Positions 33,507 to 43,835 of a stretch of 64,000 nucleotides of DNA are shown one piece after another. Every line of letters starts with the position of its first letter. Position 1 is the first letter of the stretch. Below the pieces are notes generated by a model. It was not told where the DNA came from. It saw only the letters and a list, made by a program, of their open reading frames with translations, and did not search any database. The stretch lies in contig MDYQ01000109.1 of assembly GCA_003024175.1 (NCBI GenBank), positions 1-64,000 on the forward strand, in the 5' to 3' direction. The position numbers were made by a program, and so were the translations under genes. Source of the DNA: Planoprotostelium fungivorum. Taxonomy: Eukaryota > Evosea > Variosea > Cavosteliida > Cavosteliaceae.

Positions 33507-36500
33507 ATGCCATTGGGAGTTCGAACTACCAGTATCTCTCGCTCCTCGGTTCACCAGTCGATACAAAATGCAGACTCCCCCAAGGGAAGTGATATAGACG
33601 GACGGAATATGAATAAGAAAGAGCTGAAGGATACGCTCAAGAAGGAAAAAGAAGAGAAGAAAGAGAAGGAGAAGAAAGAAAAAGAGGAGAAGAAAGAGGA
33701 AGACAAACGAATTAAAGAAGAGGACAAGCGAGTTAAAGAAGAGAGAAAAGAGAGAAAGAGATCCGAGTCCAGGTGAGTTCGTAATGATGCAGAATGTCGG
33801 ATGATAGGCGACCAGAGCGGAGGAACCCTCTCCTAGATTATTCCAGTTGATTCGAGGAGGTAGCTTCATCAAGAGGCCGACACCGCCGGATCTAGCACCA
33901 TCGATATCACGCAGTGAAAGCATCATCGGCTCAACAATCGATTCTCCCATCCGCTCACGGGTGAAGCCCAGGATTATTTTCGATTTTTATTCACATCACA
34001 TCGCAGCGGGCATCCACTTCCGCACCAACTTCACCTCAACCTTCTCCTTCGCAAACGAGCCATGGCGATCTTAGCGCTACCAACATCAGCCCCACGGTGT
34101 GTGGATCATCGTGTAACATAAACTGATCTCACCAGGCCTCCCCCAACGTGGGACGCAGAATGGTTCACAGCGCTTCGAAAATCAGATTAGAAGCGGGTGA
34201 GTGAGATCCACGGTGGAGAGTCACTGACAACGAATAGGAGAGAAAATCAGAAAAGAATTGAAAGCCAGTCTGGCCGTGGTGGACAAGGAAGACAAGAAGG
34301 AAAAGAAGGAGAAGAAAGAGAAGAAGGCGAGTCTGTTCGACTCCATCAGCAAGAGAATGAACCGAAGGTGAGAGCGACGTCACATCACCACCGACACCAT
34401 TCAGATCGATGGCAGTCGATGAAGACATGATCAAACAGATGAAAGACGAGAATGCATTGAGGTGCGTCGTCTAGAGGTGATCGAGTTGATTCCACGCAGA
34501 ACGCCAGATCCCACACCGCCTCCGACACCCGTGATGGAGAGACAGAGCAGTCAGAATGGCAACAGTACATCCATTTTCGTACCGGGCAACCAAGAGGAAC
34601 CACCTCCGGATGCAAACTGTGAGTGAGAGGAGAGAGAAGAACTGAAAGAGAATAGTTCTAGCCAAGATCACGAGGGGAAGGGCACTGACGATCGCTTATC
34701 CTGGTGTACACAATGCTTCGATCGAGGACAAGCCGAAGCAGATGATGTTCCGTGGGAAGGTGATCTCTCTTCGATGTCCATGTCAGATCTGACCCTCTCA
34801 GACATCGAGGGCGGGGTTGTTTTCGAGTGTACCGGATATATTGAGGTTGTTGAAGCAAGAAGTGGGAAGGAAACCACCAGAGATATCTTCTCCCACAACG
34901 AAGAGGAAGACGGAATTGTCTGTGACCTCCACGGTACCACTGGCCATACAAGAGAGACTCAGGGGAGGGAATCAAGCATCCAAGTCACTCCGCAGGACTC
35001 AATCTCTACCTTGCTCCATGTCCCTCTCTGAACAGAACGAGATCCTCAAGAGGTGAGATGAATTCTTCGTGATGGCGAATCAAATCGGTCTTGAATCGAC
35101 ATGTGAATCTCATCACAATCTGTACTAACGGATGAGTAGGATCGTGTGGGCGGCTCAGGGGAGACCAGATCATCTGTCAAATCTGACGGACGGACTGTTA
35201 GTGGAGATCGCATCGAAATTATCCTTCTTGGATCTGTGCAGCCTCTTATCTGTATCACAACGCATCAGAGGTATCGCCAAGAATCAAAAGCTGTGGATCC
35301 ACCTGTTGGCCTCTCACGATCAGAAGACGATGAAACCAGGTGAAGTGTCTCAGTGAATGGAGATCTGAGAATGTACAGAGAAGGGACTGCCCTACTGGGA
35401 GGAGATGAGAGTACCGACGATAGAGGAGCCAGAAGAGGTGGCCACACAGAACGGTGAAAATGCCCTCTCTCTCAATCAACTGGTCTTCCGTCTTACCCCT
35501 GGTGCTTCCGCTCTCGTTGGTGAGTGGATGAGAATGGAACCATCTCCTCTTTCAATGAATGACAATGACACAGATTCGGATGATTACGGAGCGTTCTTAG
35601 CCACGTACAAGAGCTTCACAACACCTCAATCTCTCATACGAAAATTAGTACATAGGTGAGTCATGTATTTCAACAAAGATCTAAAGTGCCCAGATATCAC
35701 GTTCCTTACCCACAGAAAGATGCATCCTACGTAGCAGAGTGAGTGTGATCTCATCGATGATGACCTCACGAGATGCTGATGACAACAGATGGAAGAGGAT
35801 CATTCAGAAACCAATCCAATTGAGAGTGTGCAGAATCTTCAAGACCATCATAGAAGAACACTTTGACGACATCACGAACGATCCACCTCTCTACACCTAC
35901 GCAAAGATGTTCGTCAGAGCCATGATCGCTCAGGGTGATGTCTACGGGAAATCCATCTTGTCTTCGTTTGGAAAGGTAATCATTGTCATTCTCCTCCATT
36001 CACCCCACCTATATCCTATATCTCTCATATAGAGACCTCAATGAAGAAAAGGTCCGTACACAACTCCCTCTCATCAAATTGGATGAATCGCTATCACCCA
36101 ACACGAGAAAGGCTGTCAAGACGGGAAGGATCTGGCTGAGCGGCAGCGACGCGAGTACCGATCTGTTGGAATACAAGATGGAAGCCCTCGCCGAGCAACT
36201 GACCCTGTTAGAACACGAGATCTTCCGAGATGTCAAGGTGAGAGAAGGAGGGAGGAATACAACTGAGAGAGAGAAGCCGGAAGAGTTCACGGCCATAGAC
36301 AAGAACAAGACGGAGGGGAACAGTGGAATGACAGCCATGATCACGCACTTCAACAAGATCTCTCGGTGGGTTCAAGAGGAGATCCTCTTAGAGGAGAAGC
36401 TCAAGGCCAGAGCGAGGAAGATCGAGAAGCTCATCAAACTGGCTCACGTGAGTTGACGAGGTGGTCTCTTCTGATGGTGACAGCACCTGTGGGAGTTGAA

Positions 36501-37070
36501 CAACTTTGAGACACTGATGGCTGTGGTGTCCGCTATGAACGACACACCCATTCACAGACTCAATCTGACAAAGGCTGAGGTGGCTCCCACCTCACTGAAA
36601 CAGTTGGATGATCTGGCGGCTCTCATGTCGGCCGAGAAGAGTTTCTCCGAGTACAGAAAGGCCATCAAGAGTGTCATAGAGAACGCACAGCCCTGTATAC
36701 CTTACATGTGAGATGACTGAAAGATGATGTTCTGACCGTGAGCAGAGGTGTGTATAGAAGAGATGTAATCTACCATGAGGAGGGGCAGAAGTCTGAGGCC
36801 GGTATCAATTTTGGAAAGTCACGACAGATCTACAGCATCATGCAGGACATCAGAGGATTTCAGATGAACCAATACCAGGTACGAAGAAATTACATCCATC
36901 ACATCTGAGACAGACAGCTGCGAGTGCATCCCTCTTTGAACATGAGACTTCGGAACATGCCGCCATTACCCCCAAACACAACGCACGAGGAATACAAGAA
37001 GAACGTTCTGTGGGGACTCTCACAGCTGAGAGAGACGAGGGCGGGGAATAGAGCGTCGATCATGCTGTGA
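33507..37070 (+). CDS. F-box-containing Ras guanine nucleotide exchange factor
   Basis: A predicted activator of Ras/Rap GTPases. N-terminus: MPLGVRTTSISRSSVHQSIQ, then a Lys/Glu-rich charged helix (repeated EKKEKEKKEK, about 33610-33770) and a Ser/Pro-rich stretch. An F-box follows at about 35150-35330: GRPDHLSNLTDGLLVEIASK, LSFLDLCSLLSVSQRIRGIA then LWIHLLASH. The RasGEF-N domain begins DYGAFLATYKSFTTPQSLIR, with VCRIFKTIIEEHFDDITNDP. The Cdc25 catalytic domain shows LLEYKMEALAEQLTLLEHEI, MITHFNKISRWVQEEILLEE, LNNFETLMAVVSAMNDTPIH, RLNLTKAEVAPTSLKQLDDL and CIPYIGVYRRDVIYHEEG. It ends LWGLSQLRETRAGNRASIML at 37070. F-box RasGEFs are known among Dictyostelium GEFs. About a dozen short introns. 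Confidence 0.9.
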
Positions 37071-37100
37071 TGGAGAGTCTCGTTGCATTATTTAAGTCAG

Positions 37101-37106
37101 AATAAA
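37101..37106 (+). terminator. AATAAA polyadenylation signal of the RasGEF gene
   Basis: AATAAA lies 31 bp after the RasGEF stop codon and 134 bp before the PDK1 start. Confidence 0.5.
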
Positions 37107-37239
37107 TGATCCCGTCTGTTTGTAAAAAGTGCGAAGAACGCGCACTCTTCTCTCGAGCTCATTGCCGCTCCAAAAGGTTCGCAGCTCTTACCGTTGCAAT
37201 CCACTTCAGATCCATAGACAGCGCTGACAACGAACGTAG

Positions 37240-39629
37240 ATGTCTTTTCGGAATCAGAGGCAACCATCAGAAAGCTCTGGCACGGAAGACAGTCCGAGAA
37301 GCTCTCTGAGGAGCTCTCAATCTGATGCGGAGTTAAGCCCTCAGATCTTTAGGAAAGACAGTACCGGTCCAGTCAGAGATTCGGTAATACGGATGAATGG
37401 ACGAGTAAGATGTAACGAGCGACACAGCGATCGAATACAGGAGGGAGGGAACCTCAGCGCATGAGTTCGGATCTGGGTGCCATATCTTCCAAAAAGTACG
37501 TGAAGGACTTCACATTCGGGAGAGTTCTTGGAGAAGGTGCTTATGGCGCTGTGAGTTAAAACTATCCTCACATCACCATCACCTAAAATCCGCATGTCGT
37601 CTACTGAATGGACACTGATTGAAATTATCTTTAGGTCGTTCTGGGCAAAGAGAACGAAACAGGAAAGGAATACGCCATCAAGATGATGGAACAACGACAC
37701 CTGATGAAAGAGAAGAAGGTCAAATATGCCGTGACAGAGAGAGACATCCTCACTCTGTGCCACAACAATCCCTTCATCGTTAAACTGTACTACACATTCA
37801 AGGACGATCAATATCTCTGTGAGGAGTCTGTCCAAACGAGAAGATTCATTTCTATCAGATTACGTTCTAGAGTTGTGTCCTAACGGGGAGTTATTGGATC
37901 ACATCTCGAAAGCGGGATCCTTTGAAGAACCCTGCGCCGCTTTTTACGCTGCAGAGGTGAATTATCTCCATCATCATCGATCACCTACCATCATCTCCAT
38001 CATCGATCACCTTCCATCATCTTCGTCCGTGGATCCATTCATCTGCATCTATTCGAGTTTCAGATCGTCAACCAATGATCTCATATGTGTAGATCATCAT
38101 GGCTTTGGAATTTCTGCACGATAACGGTATCATCCACAGAGATCTGAAACCAGAAAATGTGAGATCCCTTTCACCTGCTCCCTCTGACGAACAACAGATC
38201 CTTTCTCATTTGATGTTCATCCATCTACACCCTTAACCTGAAAACATATTTTATTAGATGACAGACTGCACATCAAATTGACTGATTTTGGAACGGCCAA
38301 GATCGTGGGAAAAGAGAAGACGGGTGAGTCTCTCGCTACGAAGAGAACAGAGTGAAGCTCATGATGATACAGCTCGCTCGAATTCGTTTGTGGGCACGGC
38401 TGAATATGTATCACCTGAATTATTGAAAGAGAAGATCACATCGAAGAGGTGAGTCGTCTTTTCATCTATGTCTCTGTGCATACACCTCTACACATACACA
38501 CCCGTCTCCACACATCCTTTGTGGATATGCTGCAGTGAAGTTGAAGAGAATAGTTCTGATCTGTGGGCCCTGGGATGCATCATCTATCAAATGATTGCGG
38601 GGAGACCTCCATTCCGTGGACCCAGTGAATACGTCATATTCGAAAAGGTGAGCATCTACAACGCAAAAGGAAGAGACACGAACGAGAGCAGGTCGAGAAC
38701 TGTAGTTACACCTTTCCCAATGGATTTCCAGACACAGCGAAGGATTTGATCAGCAGACTCTTGGTAATCCACTCTTCCCATCATCTCTCAAATCGTCGAT
38801 GACGAACCATCATCTCTCAAATCGTCGATGACGAACCATCATCACTCCATCGTCGATGACGAACCATCATCACTCCATCGTCGATGACGAACCATCATCA
38901 CTCCATCGTCGATGACGAACCATCATCACTCCATCGTCGATGACGAACCATCATCACTCCATCGTCGATGACGAACCATCATCTCTCAAATCGTCGATGC
39001 ACAACCAGAAGAGAACTCAACGAAACAGGTCCTCGATCCCGACAGCCGTTTGGGTTTCGCATCGTTCAGTGAACTGAGGGAGCACTCGTTCTTCAGTGGA
39101 ATCAAATGGGAAGACCTGCATGTACAGACACCGCCTCAGATGAAGTCGAGTCAGATCAAGATGGTCTTTGAAGAGGACGTCGTCGCTGAAGAAGAAGCCA
39201 AGCGAAAGAAGATGCAAGAAGAGGAGAACGAGAAATGGTCAGTCGAGTGATGGATCATCTCTGATGAATGTAGGAAAAAGTTCTTATTGGACGAGAAGGA
39301 ATTGATCTTGGAATCTGGACTGATATGGAAGAGGAAGGGAAGATCGGTGAAGAAGAGACAATTGATCCTCACGAATAAGCCTCGTCTCATCTACGTGGAC
39401 CCGAAGAAGATGGTTCTGAAGGGTGAGATCCCTTGGACGTCACAACTCAAACCGGAAGCCAAGAACAACACCTCCTGGTTTGTACATACGGTGAGATCAT
39501 CACACACTACGCTAGATGTTGACGAACGAACAGCCGAAACGAACGTATATTCTGGAGGACATTCCGGGGAAATCTCAGAGGTGGATCGATGCGATCAACA
39601 AACAGCTCAATGTTTCCACTCGTGATTAA
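37240..39629 (+). CDS. PDPK1: 3-phosphoinositide-dependent protein kinase 1 (PDK1)
   Basis: A master AGC kinase that phosphorylates the activation loop of Akt/PKB, S6K and PKC after PIP3 binding. A Ser-rich start [20 protein letters not shown] is followed by the kinase domain: [91 protein letters not shown] and [19 protein letters not shown] with the autophosphorylated Ser, then [20 protein letters not shown] and [16 protein letters not shown] domain follows: [40 protein letters not shown] and [20 protein letters not shown]. It ends LNVSTRD. Several introns are 40-55 nt, but one near 37957-38095 (about 140 nt) and one at about 38764-39028 (about 265 nt) are longer and repetitive. Complete. 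Confidence 0.96.
38792..39000 (+). repeat. 28-bp minisatellite inside a PDK1 intron
   Basis: Seven full units plus a partial eighth of a 28/29-bp sequence (starting ATCGTCGATGACGAACCATC, ending ATCACTCC) run head to tail. Units start at 38792, 38821, 38849, 38877, 38905, 38933, 38961 and 38990. Units 2-6 appear identical; units 1 and 7 end TCTCTCAA instead. The array accounts for most of an intron that is five times longer than its neighbours. Confidence 0.95.
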
Positions 39630-39796
39630 CATAAACAACCATTCATAATGAATTCTATACGTGAAACACCGAACAGACGTTGTGTTCGTCGATCAGATCG
39701 TGTACCTCGTTCTTCTCGTTCGAGACGAAACACTTGGGAAAACAAAAAAGATCTTTCATTAGCTGTACAAGAATAAAAATGGTGGTCCTCTGTCCA

Positions 39797-40782
39797 TTAA
39801 CGGTGGTGCGTGTCCTTCATCAGCCCGATACTCCAATACTCCCCGGGATCCTTCTGTTGCCCCACATTTGATATCGTTGGATGCACCTGCGATCTATAAA
39901 TCATCCAAATATAACGAACGTCCTCACGTTCAATCTCTGTCTCAACGCTTGCTGTTGAGCCATTTCTGGGGAATAGAAGCTTGTCGTCGGTGATGGACTG
40001 GGTCGCAGATTGGGTCGAGATAGTTGCGGCTGATTCTGCAGCAGTGGGGGTGCCGTCTGTCCTGCCGACACTGACAGAGACCAATAGGAAGGTGACGGCG
40101 ACAAGCTGCTCAGTGTTGGTGCTTTGTGTACTTGTGGTGGTTTTACCTGTATCACGTTCAGAACATGTCATCACCTCTTTCGCCTTTGTTTGTTGGTTAA
40201 TAAAAGTATGAATGATGTCTCACCTGATCAGGTGAGAGCGAAGACGAGCTACTGACGCTGGCTGACCAATTGAATGAGGGACTCTGTCCAACAGTACTGT
40301 TGCTCGAGAATGACGATAAAGGTGCCAGCGAAGTTCTGAGGTTCGGGCTGGAAGTGAAGTTTGACTGATTCATGCCCGCTGTCCTCCGTTTAGGCGGATG
40401 ACGCAAACGATAATCTCACTCTGAGCCGGACGCATCTGCCACTGTTGTGGATTCGTTTGTGTGCTGTTGACAGACCAATTATGACTTCCGTGAGTATTCT
40501 GTCCGGGTGGCTGATACGATGGAGGTCGATAGCCGGCAGCGATCTAACAGGAGAGGTGAGAAATATTACGAAACGATATACTCACTTGTGGAGGCTGTGT
40601 TGGTTTTTCACTGTGATGGACTTGAATCCTCACCGGAGCGTAGTTCTATAACGATTTAGCAGGAGCTGAAGAGGTCTAATCACAGGTGGTTCCGGTGGCG
40701 CCATCAGACTTCTGATCTGAGTATCTCTGCGGTCGTCATTGTAATAACTCAGCGAGCTTCCTATCGACTGTTTTGGATACAT
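39797..40782 (-). CDS. Pro/Gln/Ser-rich protein of unknown function
   Basis: The start at 40782 (MYPKQSIGSSLSYYNDDRRD) leads through MAPPEPP and, across a 38-nt intron, NYAPVRIQVHHSEKPTQPPQ, then IAAGYRPPSYQPPGQNTHGS, NPQQWQMRPAQ, SNFTSSPNLRTSLAPLSSFS, VKPPQVHKAPTLSSLSPSPS and SFYSPEMAQQQALRQRLN, ending DPGEYWSIGLMKDTHHR. It is low in hydrophobic residues and looks intrinsically disordered, in the manner of adaptor, transcription-linked or RNA-granule proteins. No domain was recognised. Four exon joins are in frame. It converges with PDK1 (168 bp apart). Confidence 0.5.
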
Positions 40783-40975
40783 GAGGCTACACTGATGCTG
40801 AGCGAACTGTTCCGAAAATAAATATCCTAAAATGGCACTAAAGTAGACGGAAATTCGCCACAATTTTCATGACGAATAGAGACTGATACACAATTCTGGG
40901 TTACAAAGACGATGTCAGCACTTGATCTTCTTGTTTATACATTCTCATGACTGTACACTCTTCATTCAAAATTAC

Positions 40976-41670
40976 TCATGCAATGCTTGGTGATGCTGGA
41001 TTGGAATAGTCTGACCACTCGGTGCCACTATTGAACGATTCTGGAGCTTCATTGCCTGCCTTCAAGAAATGACTCAATTGATCTCTCATTATCATCTTCC
41101 AGTCGCCTGCTTTTGTCAGAACATGAGGACAAGTCCGCACACAGATTCACCTCGAAAGTGAATGATGTGGTAGTCAACCAATGTAAGTCTCTCTCCTGAG
41201 CGAAGAAAGAGGACAAGGTCATATGCGTAGCCTCCAGTCGAATCTTTCTGTTTGATCATAGCCACCTCTTTCAGTTCGTGGAACAAGAAACCTCTTGTGT
41301 GCACTCCCGTGATCGATATCTCCTTTAATGACAACTGGAGGCTCTCAGATTGATACAATTTATGTGAACATCCCACCTTCTTCTGTGCATTATCGAAGAT
41401 ATATTCCTGGTATCTAGCCGTATTGAACAGAGGGATACCTGTGCAGAGAGAAATGAACCCAACATACCAATGCGGCCCGAGTAGAAAGATCCAGATCACT
41501 CCGAGAATAGATAGAGCCAATCCAATGATCCCTGTGACCTCTAAGTTGAATAAAGAAGTCGCATCACCTCTTGGGATCCAGCTACAAAGGGGGTCATTTC
41601 GAACGATCAATATGTGGTCTTCGGTCCTATATAGACCACCTCTGAAGAAGTTGGAGAGCCAATTGATCAT
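40976..41670 (-). CDS. Two-span membrane protein, unknown
   Basis: A long first exon from MINWLSNFFRGGLYRTEDHI contains two adjacent hydrophobic spans, VTGIIGLALSILGVIWIFLL and HWYVGFISLCTGIPLFNT. A soluble strand-rich part follows: YQEYIFDNAQKKVGCSHKLY, SLQLSLKEISITGVHTRGFL and YAYDLVLFLRSGERLTLVDY. A 44-nt intron joins GDWKMIMRDQLSHFLKAGNE and the end YSNPASPSIA at 40976. The hairpin followed by a PH-like strand pattern would suit an organelle membrane protein. I recognise no family. The first codon lies five bases from an E2F-like GGCGGGTCAAAATT sequence (41675-41690). Confidence 0.6.
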
Positions 41671-41737
41671 ATCATTGGCGGGTCAAAATTGCGAAAATCT
41701 GATCTTTTCCGGTTTGTCAAAAAGTTGATCACATCAG

Positions 41738-42791
41738 ATGATCAGATCACCATCTCTTTCACCACTTGAGACAACAAGACAAATTGTACGCTATCAACAG
41801 AATGTACAATGCCAGAGGTAACATCCGGAGTGTATAGATCGACTAATCCTATCAGAAATCTAGCAGTGCTAAAGGGAAGGATGAGCAAATCTTCTGCATC
41901 AAAGATCTCTGGTAAAAATACTTCGTGAGCTCTCCTTGATCGATTATTGTTGAAATCACTCATCATCAATCGTCAGATCCACCGATTGGTTACGTCGTCA
42001 ATTGGCCGACCCATTCGTTCAAGGCGCAATTGCACAAGGATATCGATCCAGGGCCGCATTCAAGCTGATCCAGATGAACGAGAAAAAGAAACTTTTGAAG
42101 CCTGGAGGTGAACGGTGGCAAGACACCCTCCATTGATCTATAGAAGATCTCGTCATCGATCTGGGGTCTACTCCAGGAGGTTGGACTCAAGTGGCAACTA
42201 AGGAAGTCAATTCGGTCGGTGCTGAGGGTAAGCCAAAGGGTGTAGTGATCAGTGTGGACATCCAAGGCAAGCGATCTTTACATCATCAAGATGTGATCGA
42301 AGACTTCGTAGCTCATAACCTATTAGAGATGACACAAGTCAATGGTGCAACCTTTATTCAAGGTGATTTCATGGACGAACCAATACAGAAGAAGATCATT
42401 GCAAAGTTAGAAGGGAAGAAGGCGGACGTCATCTTATCTGGTGAGATGTCCTCTCATCATCATCTCATCCCTTCAGACATGGCATCTTCTGCCACCGGCG
42501 ATCACAAGATCGATCATCTGAGGATCATGGTGAGAGCGGCACATCTTCCATCGTTCTCCTCCTGACTCTATCAGAACCTCCTCGAATCGGTCTCCATGTT
42601 CTCAGAGACGCACTTGAGAGAGGGAGGGACTCTCTTGATGAAGACTCTACAAGGTGGATCGGAGAAGGAGTTCATCAAAGGTCTCTCCACGAAATTTTCT
42701 TCCGTCAAATACGCAAAACCAGAAGCCAGTCGAGAGAGTTCTTCGGAAGTGTATCTGTTGGCTGAATCGCATCGGCCGATAAAGAAATGAG
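41738..42791 (+). CDS. MRM2: FtsJ/RrmJ-type rRNA 2'-O-methyltransferase, mitochondrial type
   Basis: An SAM-dependent methyltransferase of the RlmE/Mrm2 family, which modifies a uridine of large-subunit rRNA. It has the K-D-K-E tetrad: SRAAFKLIQMNEKKKLL (Lys), LVIDLGSTPGGWTQVA (SAM loop), DVILSDMASSATGDHKIDHL (Asp), THLREGGTLLMKTLQGG (Lys) and SSSEVYLLAESHRP (Glu). The stop is at 42789-42791. I propose a 5' exon beginning at 41738, MIRSPSLSPLETTRQIVRYQ. It is Arg/Ser rich with no acidic start, like a mitochondrial presequence, and it joins in frame at CQR|STDWLRRQLADPF across an intron of about 165 nt. That intron is longer than most, so the first exon is less certain than the rest. It ends 12 bp before the convergent AT-hook-like gene. 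Confidence 0.82.
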
Positions 42792-42802
42792 ATTCGTACT
42801 GT

Positions 42803-43701
42803 CATTTATCTCCGGGTAGTGAATGAATGGAGGGAGTCAGGAGATGGTAGAGGGAGGCATCGTCATCGTTCAACAAGTAGAACTGATTCGAATGGAGTTC
42901 ACCCATATCCTCTGAGATGGACGGTTGTTCGCTCTGTCAGACGTCAATGGTGATCGGCATCATCGCATGGTCTCACCTGATCATCGTTCCTCTCTTCTTC
43001 GTACTCTGCCGGATCGTTGTCGGCCCTCCTGGATGTGCCAGGTTTGTATCTTAGAGTGTATAACAGAGTGGTCTTCAAGTCTATCTTTCTCGATCTCTTG
43101 ATGGTGGACAGGGACGTCTCCAAGACCTGAGAAGATGAGTGAAAGCCAATCAGAGAGAGTACCTTTGAGAGGAGTGTGGGAGATATGTCCCTGCTGAGAG
43201 AGGCCACGAGGGGTATCCGAAGAGGTGATACGGTGGGGAGTTCGTATATGAGCCTTACACTGTTCCTCCCAATATCTGTCAGACATTCTTCCTATTTATC
43301 TTCAGAATCTATGGCAATCTGATGTTCACCTCTAGCGATTTGGAGATGATTCCACGGCAGTAGTGGGATGATCTACCTGAGATCAGGAAAGAATAGGATC
43401 CATACTCACTGATAAGTCTCTAACAATAACATCTTATCCTCCTCGCAACCTGCAATGTCCAACAACGCCTCATCCAGCTTCTTGAGTTTGTCACTCTTCC
43501 TCTTCGTGGTGGAAAACGTATTCGATGGTCTTCCCTTCTTTTTCGTCTGTGACGTTTTTGCTTTCTTCGTGGGAGGTTCTTTCACCTGTATCATTCAGGC
43601 CACATCATCTCAATAGATTGTCGTCGTACTTGTTCTTCTTCCAGATCAGGGTTCAAACTCATCCAATGTGGAACGACTGCTCTTTCATTCTCCTCACTCA
43701 T
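42803..43701 (-). CDS. Basic protein with an AT-hook-like motif, unknown
   Basis: The model starts at 43701 (MSEENERAVVPHWMSLNPDL) and joins across a 44-nt intron to VKEPPTKKAKTSQTKKKGRP, an AT-hook-like GRP core within a nuclear-localisation-like Lys run. It continues LKKLDEALLDIAGCEEDKML, HYCRGIISKSLE, CLTDIGRNSVRLIYELPTVS, ASLSRDISPTLLSKVLSLIG, TLLYTLRYKPGTSRRADNDP, and ends YHLLTPSIHSLPGDK at 42803. All joins keep frame. The middle is helical. It may be a nuclear or chromatin-associated protein, but no family is recognised. Confidence 0.55.
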
Positions 43702-43835
43702 CTTCAGGGAGAAGATCTGTGAGATCGGATGGGATCATCTGCAATCGCATTTTCCAGCGTTTCGCATCTGGTGTTCAGAGAATTTCGCTTCCTACAACGA
43801 AACGTCCAGACAAAACTCTCATTTCAAATCATTTG

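Noticed and set aside
33610-33770. Lys/Glu-rich repeat (EKKEKEKKEK) as a possible microsatellite insertion
   Set aside because: It is an open, degenerate charged helix within the RasGEF reading frame, not a pure DNA repeat.
38792-39000. CRISPR-like array of 28-bp repeats
   Set aside because: The units are contiguous with no unique spacers and sit in an intron of a eukaryotic gene, so this is a minisatellite.
41742-41969. 75-aa minus-strand ORF starting MMMSDFNNNRSRRAHEV
   Set aside because: It has a plausible start, but it overlaps the proposed 5' exon and intron of MRM2 and shows no recognisable domain or splice signals. It was not annotated as a gene.
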